Of a stretch of 64,000 nt of DNA, positions 23,824 through 33,218 are shown piece after piece. The notes beneath the pieces are model-generated. The model searched no databases. It was not told where the DNA came from and was given only the letters and a program-made list of their open reading frames with translations. The stretch is taken from assembly GCA_020633415.1 (NCBI GenBank), contig JACKDQ010000001.1, forward strand, positions 682,001 through 746,000, given 5' to 3'. Numbering within the stretch: position 1 is the stretch's first letter; each line of letters starts with the position of its first letter. A program made the position numbers and the translations under genes. Source of the stretch: Deltaproteobacteria bacterium (lineage in GTDB: Bacteria; Myxococcota_A; Polyangia; GCA-2747355).

Positions 23824-25644
23824 ATGTGTGGAATCGTCGGCTATATCGGCAAGCAGCCCTGTGTGGATCTGTTGATCGGCGGCTTGCGTCGCCTCGAATA
23901 TCGCGGTTACGACTCGGCCGGCGTTGCGATCATGGACGGCGGAACGACGCGAATCCTGCGCAGCCAAGGAAAGCTCAACAACCTGACCAAGCTGGTTGCC
24001 CAAGAGAAGCCGGTCGGCACGCTGGGCATCGGCCACACCCGTTGGGCGACCCACGGGCGGCCCTCCGAACAGAACGCCCATCCGCATAAGTACGGTTCCG
24101 CAGCGGTGGTACACAACGGCATTATCGAGAACCACGCGCAGTTGCGTTCGCAGTTGCAGAGCGCCGGGCACAAATTCTCCTCAGAAACCGATACCGAGAT
24201 CGTCGCACACTTGATCGATGACGAGATCAAGGCGGGCAAAGGTGCTGAAGCTGCCGTTCGTGCGACGCTGGCGAAGCTCGAAGGTGCTTACGCGATCTGT
24301 GTGCTGATCGACGGTGTTTCGGACACGATGATCGCTGCGCGCCATGACGCGCCGTTGATCGTTGGCGTCGGCGACGGCGAAAACTATGTCGCGTCCGACG
24401 TTCCGGCGATTCTCAACCTGACACGCGATATGATCTTCCTCGAGGAAGGCGAGATCGCCACCGTTACCACCGAGCAGATCGCGATCAGCGACCTCGCGGG
24501 AAATCCGATCGACCGGCCGCCCCAGCGCATCCTTTGGGATGCGATGATGGCGGAAAAGGGCGGTCACAAGCATTTCATGCTCAAAGAGATCCACGAGCAG
24601 CCGCGTGCAGTGACCGATACAATTCGCGACCGCTTGTCGCCGAGCAAGGCAGATGCATACATCGACGGCTTTGAAGCCGACCCGGCCAACGTGCGCAAGT
24701 TGTTCTTGGTCGCTTGCGGGACGTCGTGGCACGCGGCATTGGTCGGCAAGTTCCTGATCGAGTCACTGGCCAAGATTCCCGTCGAGGTCGATCTGGGCAG
24801 TGAATTTCGTTATCGCGATCCGTTGGTCACCGACAGCGATCTGTTTGTGGCGATCTCGCAGTCGGGCGAGACGGCGGATACCTTGGCCGCCTTGCGTGAG
24901 GCCAAGCGTAAAGGCGCGCGCGTGTTGTCGGTGGTTAACGTCGTCGGATCGACGATATCGCGCGAGTCCGATGGGACGGTCTACACCCACGCTGGGCCAG
25001 AAATCGGCGTCGCCTCGACCAAGGCGTTTACCACGCAGCTTTCTGCGCTGATTCTCTTGGCGATCCATCTGGGCCGACGCAGCGGTGCTTTGGACGAGGC
25101 CCGTGCCGGTGAGTTGATCACCGATTTGCTGCAGATTCCGGAACAGATGAAGTCGGTGCTCGACCATGAAGCAACGATCAACGTGATCGCGCGACGCTAC
25201 GCCACCGCGCGCGACTTTCTCTATCTCGGCCGCGGAATCAACTATCCGATCGCGCTAGAGGGCGCGCTCAAGCTCAAAGAGATCTCTTACATTCACGCTG
25301 AGGGCTATCCCGCAGGTGAGATGAAACACGGGCCGATCGCGTTGATCGACGAACAGATGCCGGTGATCGTGTTGGCGCCGCGCGGTTCGGGTTACGAGAA
25401 GATCATCAGCAATCTTTCAGAGGTTCGCGCGCGCGAAGGTAAGGTGATCGCCATCGCTTCGCGAGGTGACGCCAGCATCGGTGACCTCGTCGACGACCTG
25501 ATCCAGATCCCTGATGTTCGTCCCGAGTTGCAGCCGCTGCTGACGGTTTTACCGCTGCAGTTGCTGGCCTATCGGATCGCGGACATCCGTGGAACCGACG
25601 TCGACCAGCCGCGCAATCTGGCCAAGAGCGTAACCGTCGAGTAG
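23824..25644 (+). CDS. glmS: glutamine--fructose-6-phosphate aminotransferase (isomerizing)
   Basis: Cytoplasmic enzyme making glucosamine-6-phosphate from fructose-6-phosphate and glutamine, the first step to peptidoglycan and LPS amino sugars. 606 residues, the usual length. Cys2 after the initiator (CGIVGYIG) is the glutaminase nucleophile. RRLEYRGYDSAG and the GIGHTRWATHG loop belong to the N-terminal amidotransferase domain. Two SIS domains follow, with the sugar-phosphate serine loop FVAISQSGETADT and the conserved C-terminal KSVTVE. AAGGA lies about ten bases before ATG 23824. I see no glmS ribozyme in the 160-bp leader, as expected outside Firmicutes. Confidence 0.97.
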   Translation: MCGIVGYIGKQPCVDLLIGGLRRLEYRGYDSAGVAIMDGGTTRILRSQGKLNNLTKLVAQEKPVGTLGIGHTRWATHGRPSEQNAHPHKYGSAAVVHNGIIENHAQLRSQLQSAGHKFSSETDTEIVAHLIDDEIKAGKGAEAAVRATLAKLEGAYAICVLIDGVSDTMIAARHDAPLIVGVGDGENYVASDVPAILNLTRDMIFLEEGEIATVTTEQIAISDLAGNPIDRPPQRILWDAMMAEKGGHKHFMLKEIHEQPRAVTDTIRDRLSPSKADAYIDGFEADPANVRKLFLVACGTSWHAALVGKFLIESLAKIPVEVDLGSEFRYRDPLVTDSDLFVAISQSGETADTLAALREAKRKGARVLSVVNVVGSTISRESDGTVYTHAGPEIGVASTKAFTTQLSALILLAIHLGRRSGALDEARAGELITDLLQIPEQMKSVLDHEATINVIARRYATARDFLYLGRGINYPIALEGALKLKEISYIHAEGYPAGEMKHGPIALIDEQMPVIVLAPRGSGYEKIISNLSEVRAREGKVIAIASRGDASIGDLVDDLIQIPDVRPELQPLLTVLPLQLLAYRIADIRGTDVDQPRNLAKSVTVE

Positions 25645-25755
25645 CGCTGAAAGATCTCCTCGTCGCCGCGTGATCGAGCGGCCGTGGCCATTGTGCGCTT
25701 GTTCTCTCGCCAGCGCCGGCGTATATCTTCGGGCAAGGTGAAAGAGGACGAGGGC

Positions 25756-26700
25756 ATGGCTGAAAATACCCACGCACAGATCGTGATCATTGGGACTGGA
25801 CCTGCGGGCTATACCGCGGCGATCTATGCTGCACGCGCCGAGCTATCGCCGCTGGTGATCGAGGGGATCCAGCCTGGCGGCCAGTTGACGACAACGACCG
25901 AGGTCGAAAACTTTCCCGGCTTTCCTGCTGGTATTCAGGGCCCGGAGATGATGCAGCTGTTTCGCCAACAGGCGGAGCGTTTTGGCACGCGGTTTTCGAC
26001 CGGCATGGTGACTGCTGTCGACTTTGCCAAGCGACCATTTACACTGACGGTCGACGAGGAGAAGAAAGTCACTGCAGATGCGGTGGTCATCGCGACCGGG
26101 GCGTCGGCGCGCTACCTCGGCCTGCCTTCGGAAAAGGCGCTGCTTGGCTACGGTGTGTCGGCGTGTGCGACCTGCGACGGCTTCTTCTACCGCGGAAAGG
26201 AAGTTGTCGTGGTCGGCGGCGGCGATTCAGCGATGGAAGAGGCGACGTTTCTGACGCGCTTTGCAACCAAAGTTACGTTGATCCATCGTCGCGATGCCTT
26301 TCGCGCCTCGAAGATCATGCAAAAGCGAACGCTGGAAAACGATAAGATCGAGGTGATCTACAATGCCGTGGTCTCTGAGGTGCTGGGCGACGCGAAGGAG
26401 ACCGGCGTGACCGGCGTGCGGATTCGCGACGTCAACAGTGACGAGAGCCGCGAGATCGCCTGTCACGGGATGTTCGTGGCGATCGGCCACACGCCCAACA
26501 CCCAGCCTTTTGCGGGCGCGATCAAGTTAGATGCAAAGGGCTACGTCGTCGTCGAGCAGGGATCGACCCGGACCAGCGTTGAAGGGGTGTTCGCTTGCGG
26601 TGACGTTGCCGACCAGACCTATCGACAGGCGATCACCGCTGCTGGCACGGGCTGCATGGCAGCGATCGACGTCGAGCGCTGGCTCGCCGAGCAGGCGTAG
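25756..26700 (+). CDS. trxB: thioredoxin-disulfide reductase
   Basis: NADPH-dependent flavoenzyme that reduces thioredoxin in the cytoplasm; 314 residues as usual. The FAD-binding GTGPAGYTAAIYAARA is at residues about 13-28. The redox pair CATC (137-140) is in ACATCDGFFYRG. The NADPH-binding VVGGGDSAMEEA and the closing FAD contact GVFACGDVADQTYRQ are intact. Upstream in-frame codons to 25684 look non-coding. ATG 25756 has an AAAGAGG/GAGG site and gives the expected N-terminus. It follows glmS by 111 bp on the same strand. Confidence 0.96.
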   Translation: MAENTHAQIVIIGTGPAGYTAAIYAARAELSPLVIEGIQPGGQLTTTTEVENFPGFPAGIQGPEMMQLFRQQAERFGTRFSTGMVTAVDFAKRPFTLTVDEEKKVTADAVVIATGASARYLGLPSEKALLGYGVSACATCDGFFYRGKEVVVVGGGDSAMEEATFLTRFATKVTLIHRRDAFRASKIMQKRTLENDKIEVIYNAVVSEVLGDAKETGVTGVRIRDVNSDESREIACHGMFVAIGHTPNTQPFAGAIKLDAKGYVVVEQGSTRTSVEGVFACGDVADQTYRQAITAAGTGCMAAIDVERWLAEQA

Positions 26701-26752
26701 CGCGGCAAGCGGTTCACGCGGGCACTTTTGAGCCCTGCCAATGTACGCGGCG

Positions 26753-28153
26753 CTAGTGCATCGTAGCCGATAGGCAGGGGCTAAGATAAAGCAGGTCGAA
26801 GCGCGGCGGCGCGGCGAGGGTCGTGCCAGTGGTGTTGTTCGCGCTAGCGCCGTTGGTTTCGGCAAAGGCGATGTGTGCGCATTGATCGCTCGCGTTGAGG
26901 GCCAGCGCGGGTCGGTCGCGGAGCATCCAGGCCTCGGGGCAGCTGACCAAGGCGGTCACTGTCCAATCCCCGTCGGCTTCTCGCAAGGCGTAGTAGATCA
27001 CCCTTCCCGCTGGGCTGATCGGTTCGACCAAGAAATGGGTGGCGCCGGAGTTGCTTACCGCGAAGCCGAGCGGATCGTCGCTGGCGCTGCGTGGTGACGT
27101 TTGTTCGGCTAAAGGAATGGTCTCTTTGCGCCACTTGCCGCTCGCCGGGTCGCGCGCCTGGTAACGCCAGCCTGGGGGCGTGCTCGGGCCGAGCGGCAGC
27201 TCGTAATAGGTCAGGTGGACCATCGGTCGTGCGGCTTTGCGGCCCTTCTCTCTGAGCATGTGTGTGGCGATCGCCGTCGGGCTGATCAGCTGGAGGGCCT
27301 CGATCGTCTCGCTCGTAAAGTGCGTCTCTTGTGCTGAGCGGTAGGCGTAGGTCAGTTGGCCGCGTCCGTAGAGGTGCCCCGAGCGCTCGGAGCGGTAGTA
27401 GGCGACATGCAGGCCATCGCTGGCGTCGATGGTCAGCGATGGACCCGAGGCGGTGTTGGTCTCGTCGACGATCGTCTGCTGCCAGTTGTTGCTTCCTGCT
27501 CTCAGTGAATGGATCAGTCGCCCTTGGCGTTGGTCGATGTAGAGCAAGTGGACGCTACCTGCGCTGTCGACTCTTAGCGTGACCGCACTGCCATCTCCCG
27601 TTTCATCGGAAACGGCTTCGGTGTGCCAGCGGCCATCTTGCTGACGTTGAGCGTAGGTCAAGCGGCCGATGGTGCGCTCGATATTTACCCGACGGTGGCG
27701 AAAGAAAGCGACATGGACGAGACCGTCTTTATCGACGGCAAACGAGGGCGTGTGTTTGCGTACTGCTTCGTGGTCGTAGGCGTCGATCAACTCGCTTTGC
27801 CAGCCGTGATCTGGGCTGCGGCGCGCGTAGTGCAGCCCATCGAGTGCCGCGTAAAGCAAATGGACCTCACCGTTCGGTCCGAGGGCGATGCGCGCGTTGC
27901 TCGCGCTGCTCTTTACGGTTTCGCTGCGCCAGCTGGTCAAGCGGCTGCAGCTCAGTTGCTGCGCGGCATCGGCGTCGTCTCGTTCGCTGCGCGCGTCGCT
28001 TGGTGTGGCGTCGAGGGGCTGGCTGGAGATTGTCGGTGCTTGGGCGCAGGCGGCGAGCAGTAAAAGCGCTGAGCCGAGTTGGCTCGCCAGTCTTCGCCCA
28101 AAGAAACGCCCGATGCCCACGCTAACACACCCCGCTGAGTCGAAAGCTCGCAC
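26753..28153 (-). CDS. lipoprotein with beta-propeller-type repeats
   Basis: About 466 residues from GTG 28153; GTG 28120 is an alternative that starts 11 codons later. The lipobox is LLAAC, followed by an Asp/Ala/Ser-rich linker. The rest carries degenerate repeats of about 50 residues of the form VD-x-x-G-x-VH-L-x-Y, e.g. LGPNGEVHLLYA, VDKDGLVHVAFF, VDSAGSVHLLYID, IDASDGLHVAYY, typical of sialidase- or exo-alpha-type six- or seven-bladed propellers. There is no catalytic Asp-box, so a binding role is likelier than enzymatic. Convergent with trxB. The next gene on the same strand is the large Cys-repeat lipoprotein, and the two share style. Confidence 0.65.
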   Translation of the reverse strand: MRAFDSAGCVSVGIGRFFGRRLASQLGSALLLLAACAQAPTISSQPLDATPSDARSERDDADAAQQLSCSRLTSWRSETVKSSASNARIALGPNGEVHLLYAALDGLHYARRSPDHGWQSELIDAYDHEAVRKHTPSFAVDKDGLVHVAFFRHRRVNIERTIGRLTYAQRQQDGRWHTEAVSDETGDGSAVTLRVDSAGSVHLLYIDQRQGRLIHSLRAGSNNWQQTIVDETNTASGPSLTIDASDGLHVAYYRSERSGHLYGRGQLTYAYRSAQETHFTSETIEALQLISPTAIATHMLREKGRKAARPMVHLTYYELPLGPSTPPGWRYQARDPASGKWRKETIPLAEQTSPRSASDDPLGFAVSNSGATHFLVEPISPAGRVIYYALREADGDWTVTALVSCPEAWMLRDRPALALNASDQCAHIAFAETNGASANNTTGTTLAAPPRFDLLYLSPCLSATMH

Positions 28154-28189
28154 TTTCCGTTCCCTGGCGCAAGGGCATCGTAGGCGCGG

Positions 28190-31100
28190 CTAGGGGCCCG
28201 GAATTTTCCAGACAAAGCAATTGTTTCCTGCGCTCTGCAGCTGCGTCTTGCCAAAGGTAGCGTCGGTCCAATATTGGCCAACTGCCACGGCGTGCCCCTG
28301 ACGAACGGCGATGCTGTATGCGAGGTCCGAGCCCATGCCGCCCCCGGTAGCTATGCTCTGTGGCACGCCAGCTGCCGAGAGGCGGGCGACAAAGGCATCC
28401 TGTCCGCCGATGCTGGGGACGCTGCGGCTGCCGTATTGCAGTATGTTCTGGAAATAGCCCGAGACGAAGACCTGCCCGGCGTCATCGACAGCCACACCGC
28501 GCGAGTAGTCCGATGAGTTGCTGCCGAAGCCCGTGGCCCACACGAATTTGCCCAGTGGATTCAACTTAAACGCAAAGACGTCGTTGGAGCCGACTGGGGT
28601 CAACGACTGTGTGCCGAACTGCGCTGCGCCCGAAAAGATGCCGCTGGCGTAGACCGCGCCGCCCTTGTCGACGGCCAGACCGTAGACATACTCGACGCCC
28701 GCTCCACCGGCAGTCGCCAGCCAGGTCAGCCTGCCGTTGCTCGAGAATTTGGCTACGTAGCCGTCGATCGAACCGCGACTGCTGGCGGTCTGTCCATCGA
28801 CCGACAGCGTGCCGCTGAAATAGCCGCCGGCGTAGATCGATCCGGCCGGGTCGACGTCGATGGCGGTCAGCGCGCCGGAACTGGTTGTGGCGATGGCGGT
28901 TGCCCAGATGAACTTGCCTTGGGGGGAGAGCCTCGCGACGAACCCATCGCTCGAGCTTGTGGCGGTCAGCGAGATCGAGTCGAATAGCGCGGTGTTGCGG
29001 AAATAGCCACCGACGATCGCGCCGCCGCTCGGGTCGGTGGCGATGTCGAAGCCCTGGTCGGTGCTCGAACCACCGGCGCCTGTCGCCCAGAGCCAGTTGC
29101 CCGCGGGGTCGAGTTTGGCGACGAAGATGTCTGAGCCTTGGGCGGTAACCGTGTGCTTGCCGAAGTTGGCCGACGTGGCGAAGCGACCGGTGACGTAGGT
29201 GTTGCCAACCTGATCGACGGCGATGCCGTAGCCGTAATCGGTGCTCGCTCCACCGGCGCCGACGAGCCAGATCGGCTTCCCTCCCGGAGAGAATTTGGCG
29301 ACGAAGACATCGTAGCTACCGGTCGAGGTGATCGAGAGGTTTCCGACCTTCAGCACGCTGGCGTAATAGCCGATCACGTAGACGTTGTCGCCAGCATCGA
29401 TCGCGACGTCATAGGCGACGTTGCTAGAGCTGTTGCCTTCCAGCTGGGCGGCCCACGGCGTTGGCACGAATGTGCAGCCGGCGACTTTGCTCCAGCTGTC
29501 GCGGGATTTCGTTGGATCGCAGACGCCACAGCCGCTGCCGTCCTTTTCGCCGGCCTTAAAGCAACTGCTGTCGATCACGCAGCGATCGACCGGTGGCGTC
29601 CAGTCGTACTTGTCTTGGCTGGGAACGCAGAGTCCGCAACCGCCCGGCTGTTGCACTGTAGGCAGGTAGCAGTTGTCGTCGATCAGACAGTAGTTGCCAG
29701 CGACCGTCCATTGCTTGCGCGCTTTGCTCGGCACGCATTCGCCGCAGACCAAGGGGTGCTTGTCGCCCGCGTCGTAGCACTTGCCGTCGATGTTGCACTT
29801 GCCGGCGATCGGCGTGAAGTCGCGCGAAGCGATCGCCGGCTGACAGGTCTGACAGCCGCTCGGATCGGCATCGCCCGCTTTGTAGCACTGACCGTCGACC
29901 TGGCACATGTTGGCGACTACGGTCCACTCGGTTTTGCTGGCGGCCGGATTGCACTCCGCGCAGTTCGTCGTGTCGCGTGCTCCGGGGATATAGCAGACGT
30001 CATCGATCAGGCAGTAGTTGCCGCTGACCGTCCAAGCTGAGTCGCTCTTGCCGGGCTCGCAGACCGCGCAGGCCAGCCGATGTTTGTCGCCTTGGCCGAA
30101 GCACTGCCCGTTGATCAGGCAGGTGTTTGGTACGGTCGACCACGCGATCTTGCTTTTTTGGGGCACACACTGGTTGCAGCCGCTGAGATCTTTGTCGCCT
30201 GCGGCGACGCATTGGCCGTCGACAAAGCAGCCACTACCGACCGGCGTCCAGGCGTGTTCATCGACAGCTGGATCGCACTTGGCGCACGCCGGGGCGAAGG
30301 GGTTTGCTTCGCCCGCTTGATAACAGGTGTGGTTGATGCGGCAGCCGCCCGAAGTGAGCGTCCAGTCGGTCTTGTTCTTGGCCGGATCGCAGATCCCGCA
30401 ACCATCGAGCGAGCGGGCGCCCGCGGCAAAGCAGACACCGGAAATCTCGCAGAGGCTTGGCAGTGGTGTCCAAGACGTCTTGCTGATCGTCGGGTCGCAG
30501 GTCGCGCAGCCGCCGCTGTCCTTGTCGCCAGCGTCGTAACACTGATTGTCGATCACGCACTGGTTGGCGGCGGGTGTCCAGTCGGTCGTGCTGACGGTGG
30601 GATCGCAGATCGCGCAAGATTTGGCCTGCGGATCGGGGTGCTTGGCACCCGCTGGATAACACTTGTTTTGGATCGTGCAGCCGCCCGAGAGCGGCGTCCA
30701 GGCGTTGACGTTGGTCGCTACATCGCAGATGTTGCAGCCGGTTTCGTCGCCTTCTTGATCTTTGAGGCACGCGCCACCGACTAGGCAGAAGTCGGGCGCC
30801 AGTTCATTGCCCAGACAGCCGCCTTTGCCATCGCACTTGGCGATCGTGCAGCCGAGTTTGTCGTCGCATTCGTCACGGAAGCTGGTTCCCCGACATTTGC
30901 CCTCTTCGCAGTAGTCGTCTTTGGTGCAGTCGTCTTTGTCGTCGCAAGCACCGCCCGAAGAGGGATACCATTTTGTCGGATCAGCGTCGGGATTGCACTC
31001 GGCACAGGGCCTGTCGGGCGAGCTCGTGCCGCGGGCGAAACACTGAACTTCGGTTCGCGTCTTATCGCCGTCATTGATCGTTACCGGCAGGGCGCAATGA

Positions 31101-31432
31101 CCGGAGATTGGGACGTGCTCGCAGCGGCCGGCGCCGGCGCAGACGTCGTCGGTACAGGTCAGCCCATCGTCGCAGTCTTGAACACCGGTCGGTCGACAGA
31201 AGTGATCTTTGCCGCAGATTGGATCGATCGCGCAGGGATCGTGTGCGTTGCAGGCCTGGCCCGGGTTGTCACATGGGTAGAGCGTTTGGCCAGCCTCTGT
31301 TACAAAGGCGTCGCTGGCGATCTGCTCGCTCGAGCCGCAGGCGCTCAGCGACGCAAGCGCGCCGAGCAGGTACAAATACAGTGGTCTAAGGCGCAAGCGG
31401 GTTGGCCGAGGCTGGCCAGCAGGACAAGTCAT
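28190..31432 (-). CDS. large lipoprotein with 12 cysteine-rich repeats and a seven-repeat SBBP beta-propeller
   Basis: 1080 residues. ATG 31432 has GGAGA eleven bases upstream and gives a signal peptide ending in lipobox LSAC. After a Cys-rich head (about 40-210) come about 12 tandem units of 36-40 residues (about 210-655). Each follows WT-x(5,6)-C-x(5)-C-Y-x-AG-x-x-D-x(3)-C-x-x-C-D-P, four cysteines per unit, and they are likely disulfide-linked. The C-terminal 420 residues form seven repeats of about 60 residues with GIAVDQVGNTYVTGRF, DIFVAKLDPAGNWLWA and similar, the SBBP propeller. Similar proteins are common in Myxococcota. It is probably a cell-surface structural or binding protein; the ligand is unknown. 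Confidence 0.75.
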   Translation of the reverse strand: MTCPAGQPRPTRLRLRPLYLYLLGALASLSACGSSEQIASDAFVTEAGQTLYPCDNPGQACNAHDPCAIDPICGKDHFCRPTGVQDCDDGLTCTDDVCAGAGRCEHVPISGHCALPVTINDGDKTRTEVQCFARGTSSPDRPCAECNPDADPTKWYPSSGGACDDKDDCTKDDYCEEGKCRGTSFRDECDDKLGCTIAKCDGKGGCLGNELAPDFCLVGGACLKDQEGDETGCNICDVATNVNAWTPLSGGCTIQNKCYPAGAKHPDPQAKSCAICDPTVSTTDWTPAANQCVIDNQCYDAGDKDSGGCATCDPTISKTSWTPLPSLCEISGVCFAAGARSLDGCGICDPAKNKTDWTLTSGGCRINHTCYQAGEANPFAPACAKCDPAVDEHAWTPVGSGCFVDGQCVAAGDKDLSGCNQCVPQKSKIAWSTVPNTCLINGQCFGQGDKHRLACAVCEPGKSDSAWTVSGNYCLIDDVCYIPGARDTTNCAECNPAASKTEWTVVANMCQVDGQCYKAGDADPSGCQTCQPAIASRDFTPIAGKCNIDGKCYDAGDKHPLVCGECVPSKARKQWTVAGNYCLIDDNCYLPTVQQPGGCGLCVPSQDKYDWTPPVDRCVIDSSCFKAGEKDGSGCGVCDPTKSRDSWSKVAGCTFVPTPWAAQLEGNSSSNVAYDVAIDAGDNVYVIGYYASVLKVGNLSITSTGSYDVFVAKFSPGGKPIWLVGAGGASTDYGYGIAVDQVGNTYVTGRFATSANFGKHTVTAQGSDIFVAKLDPAGNWLWATGAGGSSTDQGFDIATDPSGGAIVGGYFRNTALFDSISLTATSSSDGFVARLSPQGKFIWATAIATTSSGALTAIDVDPAGSIYAGGYFSGTLSVDGQTASSRGSIDGYVAKFSSNGRLTWLATAGGAGVEYVYGLAVDKGGAVYASGIFSGAAQFGTQSLTPVGSNDVFAFKLNPLGKFVWATGFGSNSSDYSRGVAVDDAGQVFVSGYFQNILQYGSRSVPSIGGQDAFVARLSAAGVPQSIATGGGMGSDLAYSIAVRQGHAVAVGQYWTDATFGKTQLQSAGNNCFVWKIPGP

Positions 31433-31678
31433 GATCAGCCGTTCTCCGACGGTGCAGTGGTACCGGGTATATACGAACTTCCGACGGACGCTATTCCCGT
31501 GGTTGTCTATTAGGTTGAACGAGCGGGTCAAAAAGGGTCACCTCGGCGAGCATGAAATAGACGCTAGATTATCGGTGGTTGAGCGGCTGTCCCAGAAACC
31601 GCTCAGCGATCGATTCAGCAACGCGCAGTGCGGGCGGGTACTATGCCGCGCAGCGTTAGGGAACCGCGCGGTCGAGAT

Positions 31679-33199
31679 ATGAAGGCAAAGACGCTGATGA
31701 TCCAAGGGACGGCTTCGGCGGTCGGCAAGAGCCTGCTGACCACGGCGCTCTGTCGTCGCTATCGCCGTGCTGGACGGCGGGTAGCACCGTTTAAGGCGCA
31801 GAACATCTCGCTCAACGCGGCGGTCACACCCTGTGGCTGCGAAATCGGTCGAGCCCAGGCCGAGCAGGCCGCCGCGGCGGGTGTTGTGCCCACGCCGCAG
31901 ATGAATCCGCTGCTGCTCAAGCCGGAGGGCGAAGGCCAGCTGCAGATGGTTGTGATGGGGCACGCCGTCGATCGCGCGGTAGCTGCGGCGTACCTCGAGC
32001 AGCGCGATCGGTTGCGGCAGGTCGTCTCGGCGGCGATCGCTCAGCTGCGCGCTGAGTATGAGCTGGTGATCATCGAGGGTGCGGGAAGTCCCGCCGAGAT
32101 CAACCTGCGTGAGGGCGATATCGTCAATATGGATCTGGCGCTGCGCCAGCGCTCGCCGGTGTTGATCGTCGGTGATATCGATCGCGGCGGTGTCTTCGCG
32201 TCTTTCGTTGGGACGCTGGTCTTGCTGAGCGAGGCTGAGCGACAGTTGGTGCGCGGCTTTTTGGTGAACAAGTTCCGCGGTGATCAAACGCTGCTGCGTC
32301 CAGGGCTCGATCAGCTCGAGGCGCTGACGGCGCGTCCCGTGCTGGGCGTGATGCCCCATATCGGCGAGAGCGGATTGCCCGACGAGGATGGCGTCGCGCT
32401 TGAGCGAAGCGAGTATCGTGTGGCCGACGCGGGTCAGGTTGAGATCGCGGTGATCCGCTTGCCGCGGATTTCCAACTTTGACGAGTTTGCACCGCTGGTC
32501 GCGATGCCCGCGGTGCGCTTGAACTACGTCGACCGCCCGGCGGCGCTGGCTAGCGCCGACCTGGTGATCCTGCCCGGTTCAAAAGGCACGCTCAACGATT
32601 TGCGTTGGCTGCGCGAGCGCGGTTTGGCGCAAGCGCTCGCTGAACGCGCGGCCCGCCAGCTGCCGATCTTGGGCATTTGTGGTGGTTGCCAAATGCTCGG
32701 CATGCGGATCGATGATTCATTGGGTGTTGAGGGCGGGCGGCCGGCCTCGGTGGCAGGACTGAACTTGTTGCCGATCGAGACGCAGTTTGTCGCCGACAAA
32801 CGAACGGTCCAGCTGCGGGCGCGCATCGTACGGCCGAGTTTTCTCGGATCGAGTCAACTCGGTGAGCTCGAAGGCTATCTGATCCACCATGGACGCATAC
32901 GACTGAGCGGCTGCGAAACGCCGGTTCCGCTGTTGTTCGAAACCTGCGGTGCTCAGCTCCCCGAAGGCGATGGTGCGTCCAGCGCAGACGGAGCCGTCGT
33001 CGGCACGATGATTCACGGTCTCTTTGAGAACGCCGCACTGCGGCGGTATGTGGTGCACAATCTCGCCGAGCGTCGAGGACTTGCCGTGTCAGCGGAGGTC
33101 GATGGCTGGGATCGCCAGGCGATCTACGAGCGATTGGCTGATATCGCTGAGCGCGCGATCGACTTCGAGCGGCTCGACGCGATCATCGCGGCTGGATAG
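31679..33199 (+). CDS. cobQ: cobyric acid synthase
   Basis: 506 residues, amidating cobyrinic acid a,c-diamide at four side chains in B12 synthesis. The N-terminal ATP-binding domain starts MIQGTASAVGKSLLTTALCR, with FKAQNISLNA and EGAGSPAEINLR as family marks. The C-terminal class-I glutaminase has the nucleophile Cys in ILGICGGCQMLG and the catalytic His in LIHHGRI. ATG 31679 fits the family start; residues before it do not. No other cobalamin gene is nearby, and I found no B12 riboswitch in the 146-bp leader. Convergent with the acylase gene. Confidence 0.95.
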   Translation: MKAKTLMIQGTASAVGKSLLTTALCRRYRRAGRRVAPFKAQNISLNAAVTPCGCEIGRAQAEQAAAAGVVPTPQMNPLLLKPEGEGQLQMVVMGHAVDRAVAAAYLEQRDRLRQVVSAAIAQLRAEYELVIIEGAGSPAEINLREGDIVNMDLALRQRSPVLIVGDIDRGGVFASFVGTLVLLSEAERQLVRGFLVNKFRGDQTLLRPGLDQLEALTARPVLGVMPHIGESGLPDEDGVALERSEYRVADAGQVEIAVIRLPRISNFDEFAPLVAMPAVRLNYVDRPAALASADLVILPGSKGTLNDLRWLRERGLAQALAERAARQLPILGICGGCQMLGMRIDDSLGVEGGRPASVAGLNLLPIETQFVADKRTVQLRARIVRPSFLGSSQLGELEGYLIHHGRIRLSGCETPVPLLFETCGAQLPEGDGASSADGAVVGTMIHGLFENAALRRYVVHNLAERRGLAVSAEVDGWDRQAIYERLADIAERAIDFERLDAIIAAG

Positions 33200-33200
33200 C

Positions 33201-33215
33201 CTGCCGCTTGGGCAG
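33201..33215. terminator. short hairpin between cobQ and the acylase gene
   Basis: CTGCC, five-base loop, GGCAG: a perfect 5-bp stem right after the cobQ stop codon and four bases beyond the end of the convergent acylase gene. There is no T-run, so it may be weak and bidirectional. Confidence 0.2.
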
Positions 33216-33218
33216 CGT

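Noticed and set aside
29138..30040. 300-codon plus-strand frame antisense to the Cys-repeat lipoprotein
   Set aside because: It is the reverse reading of the repeated Cys-rich units; composition (Val/Ala/Asp/Arg-rich, no motif) and absence of a ribosome site mark it as a shadow.
31533..31678. Possible cobalamin riboswitch upstream of cobQ
   Set aside because: The leader is only about 146 bp and I could not find the B12-box core or a GCCACTG-like element; the pieces that look similar do not have the right spacing.
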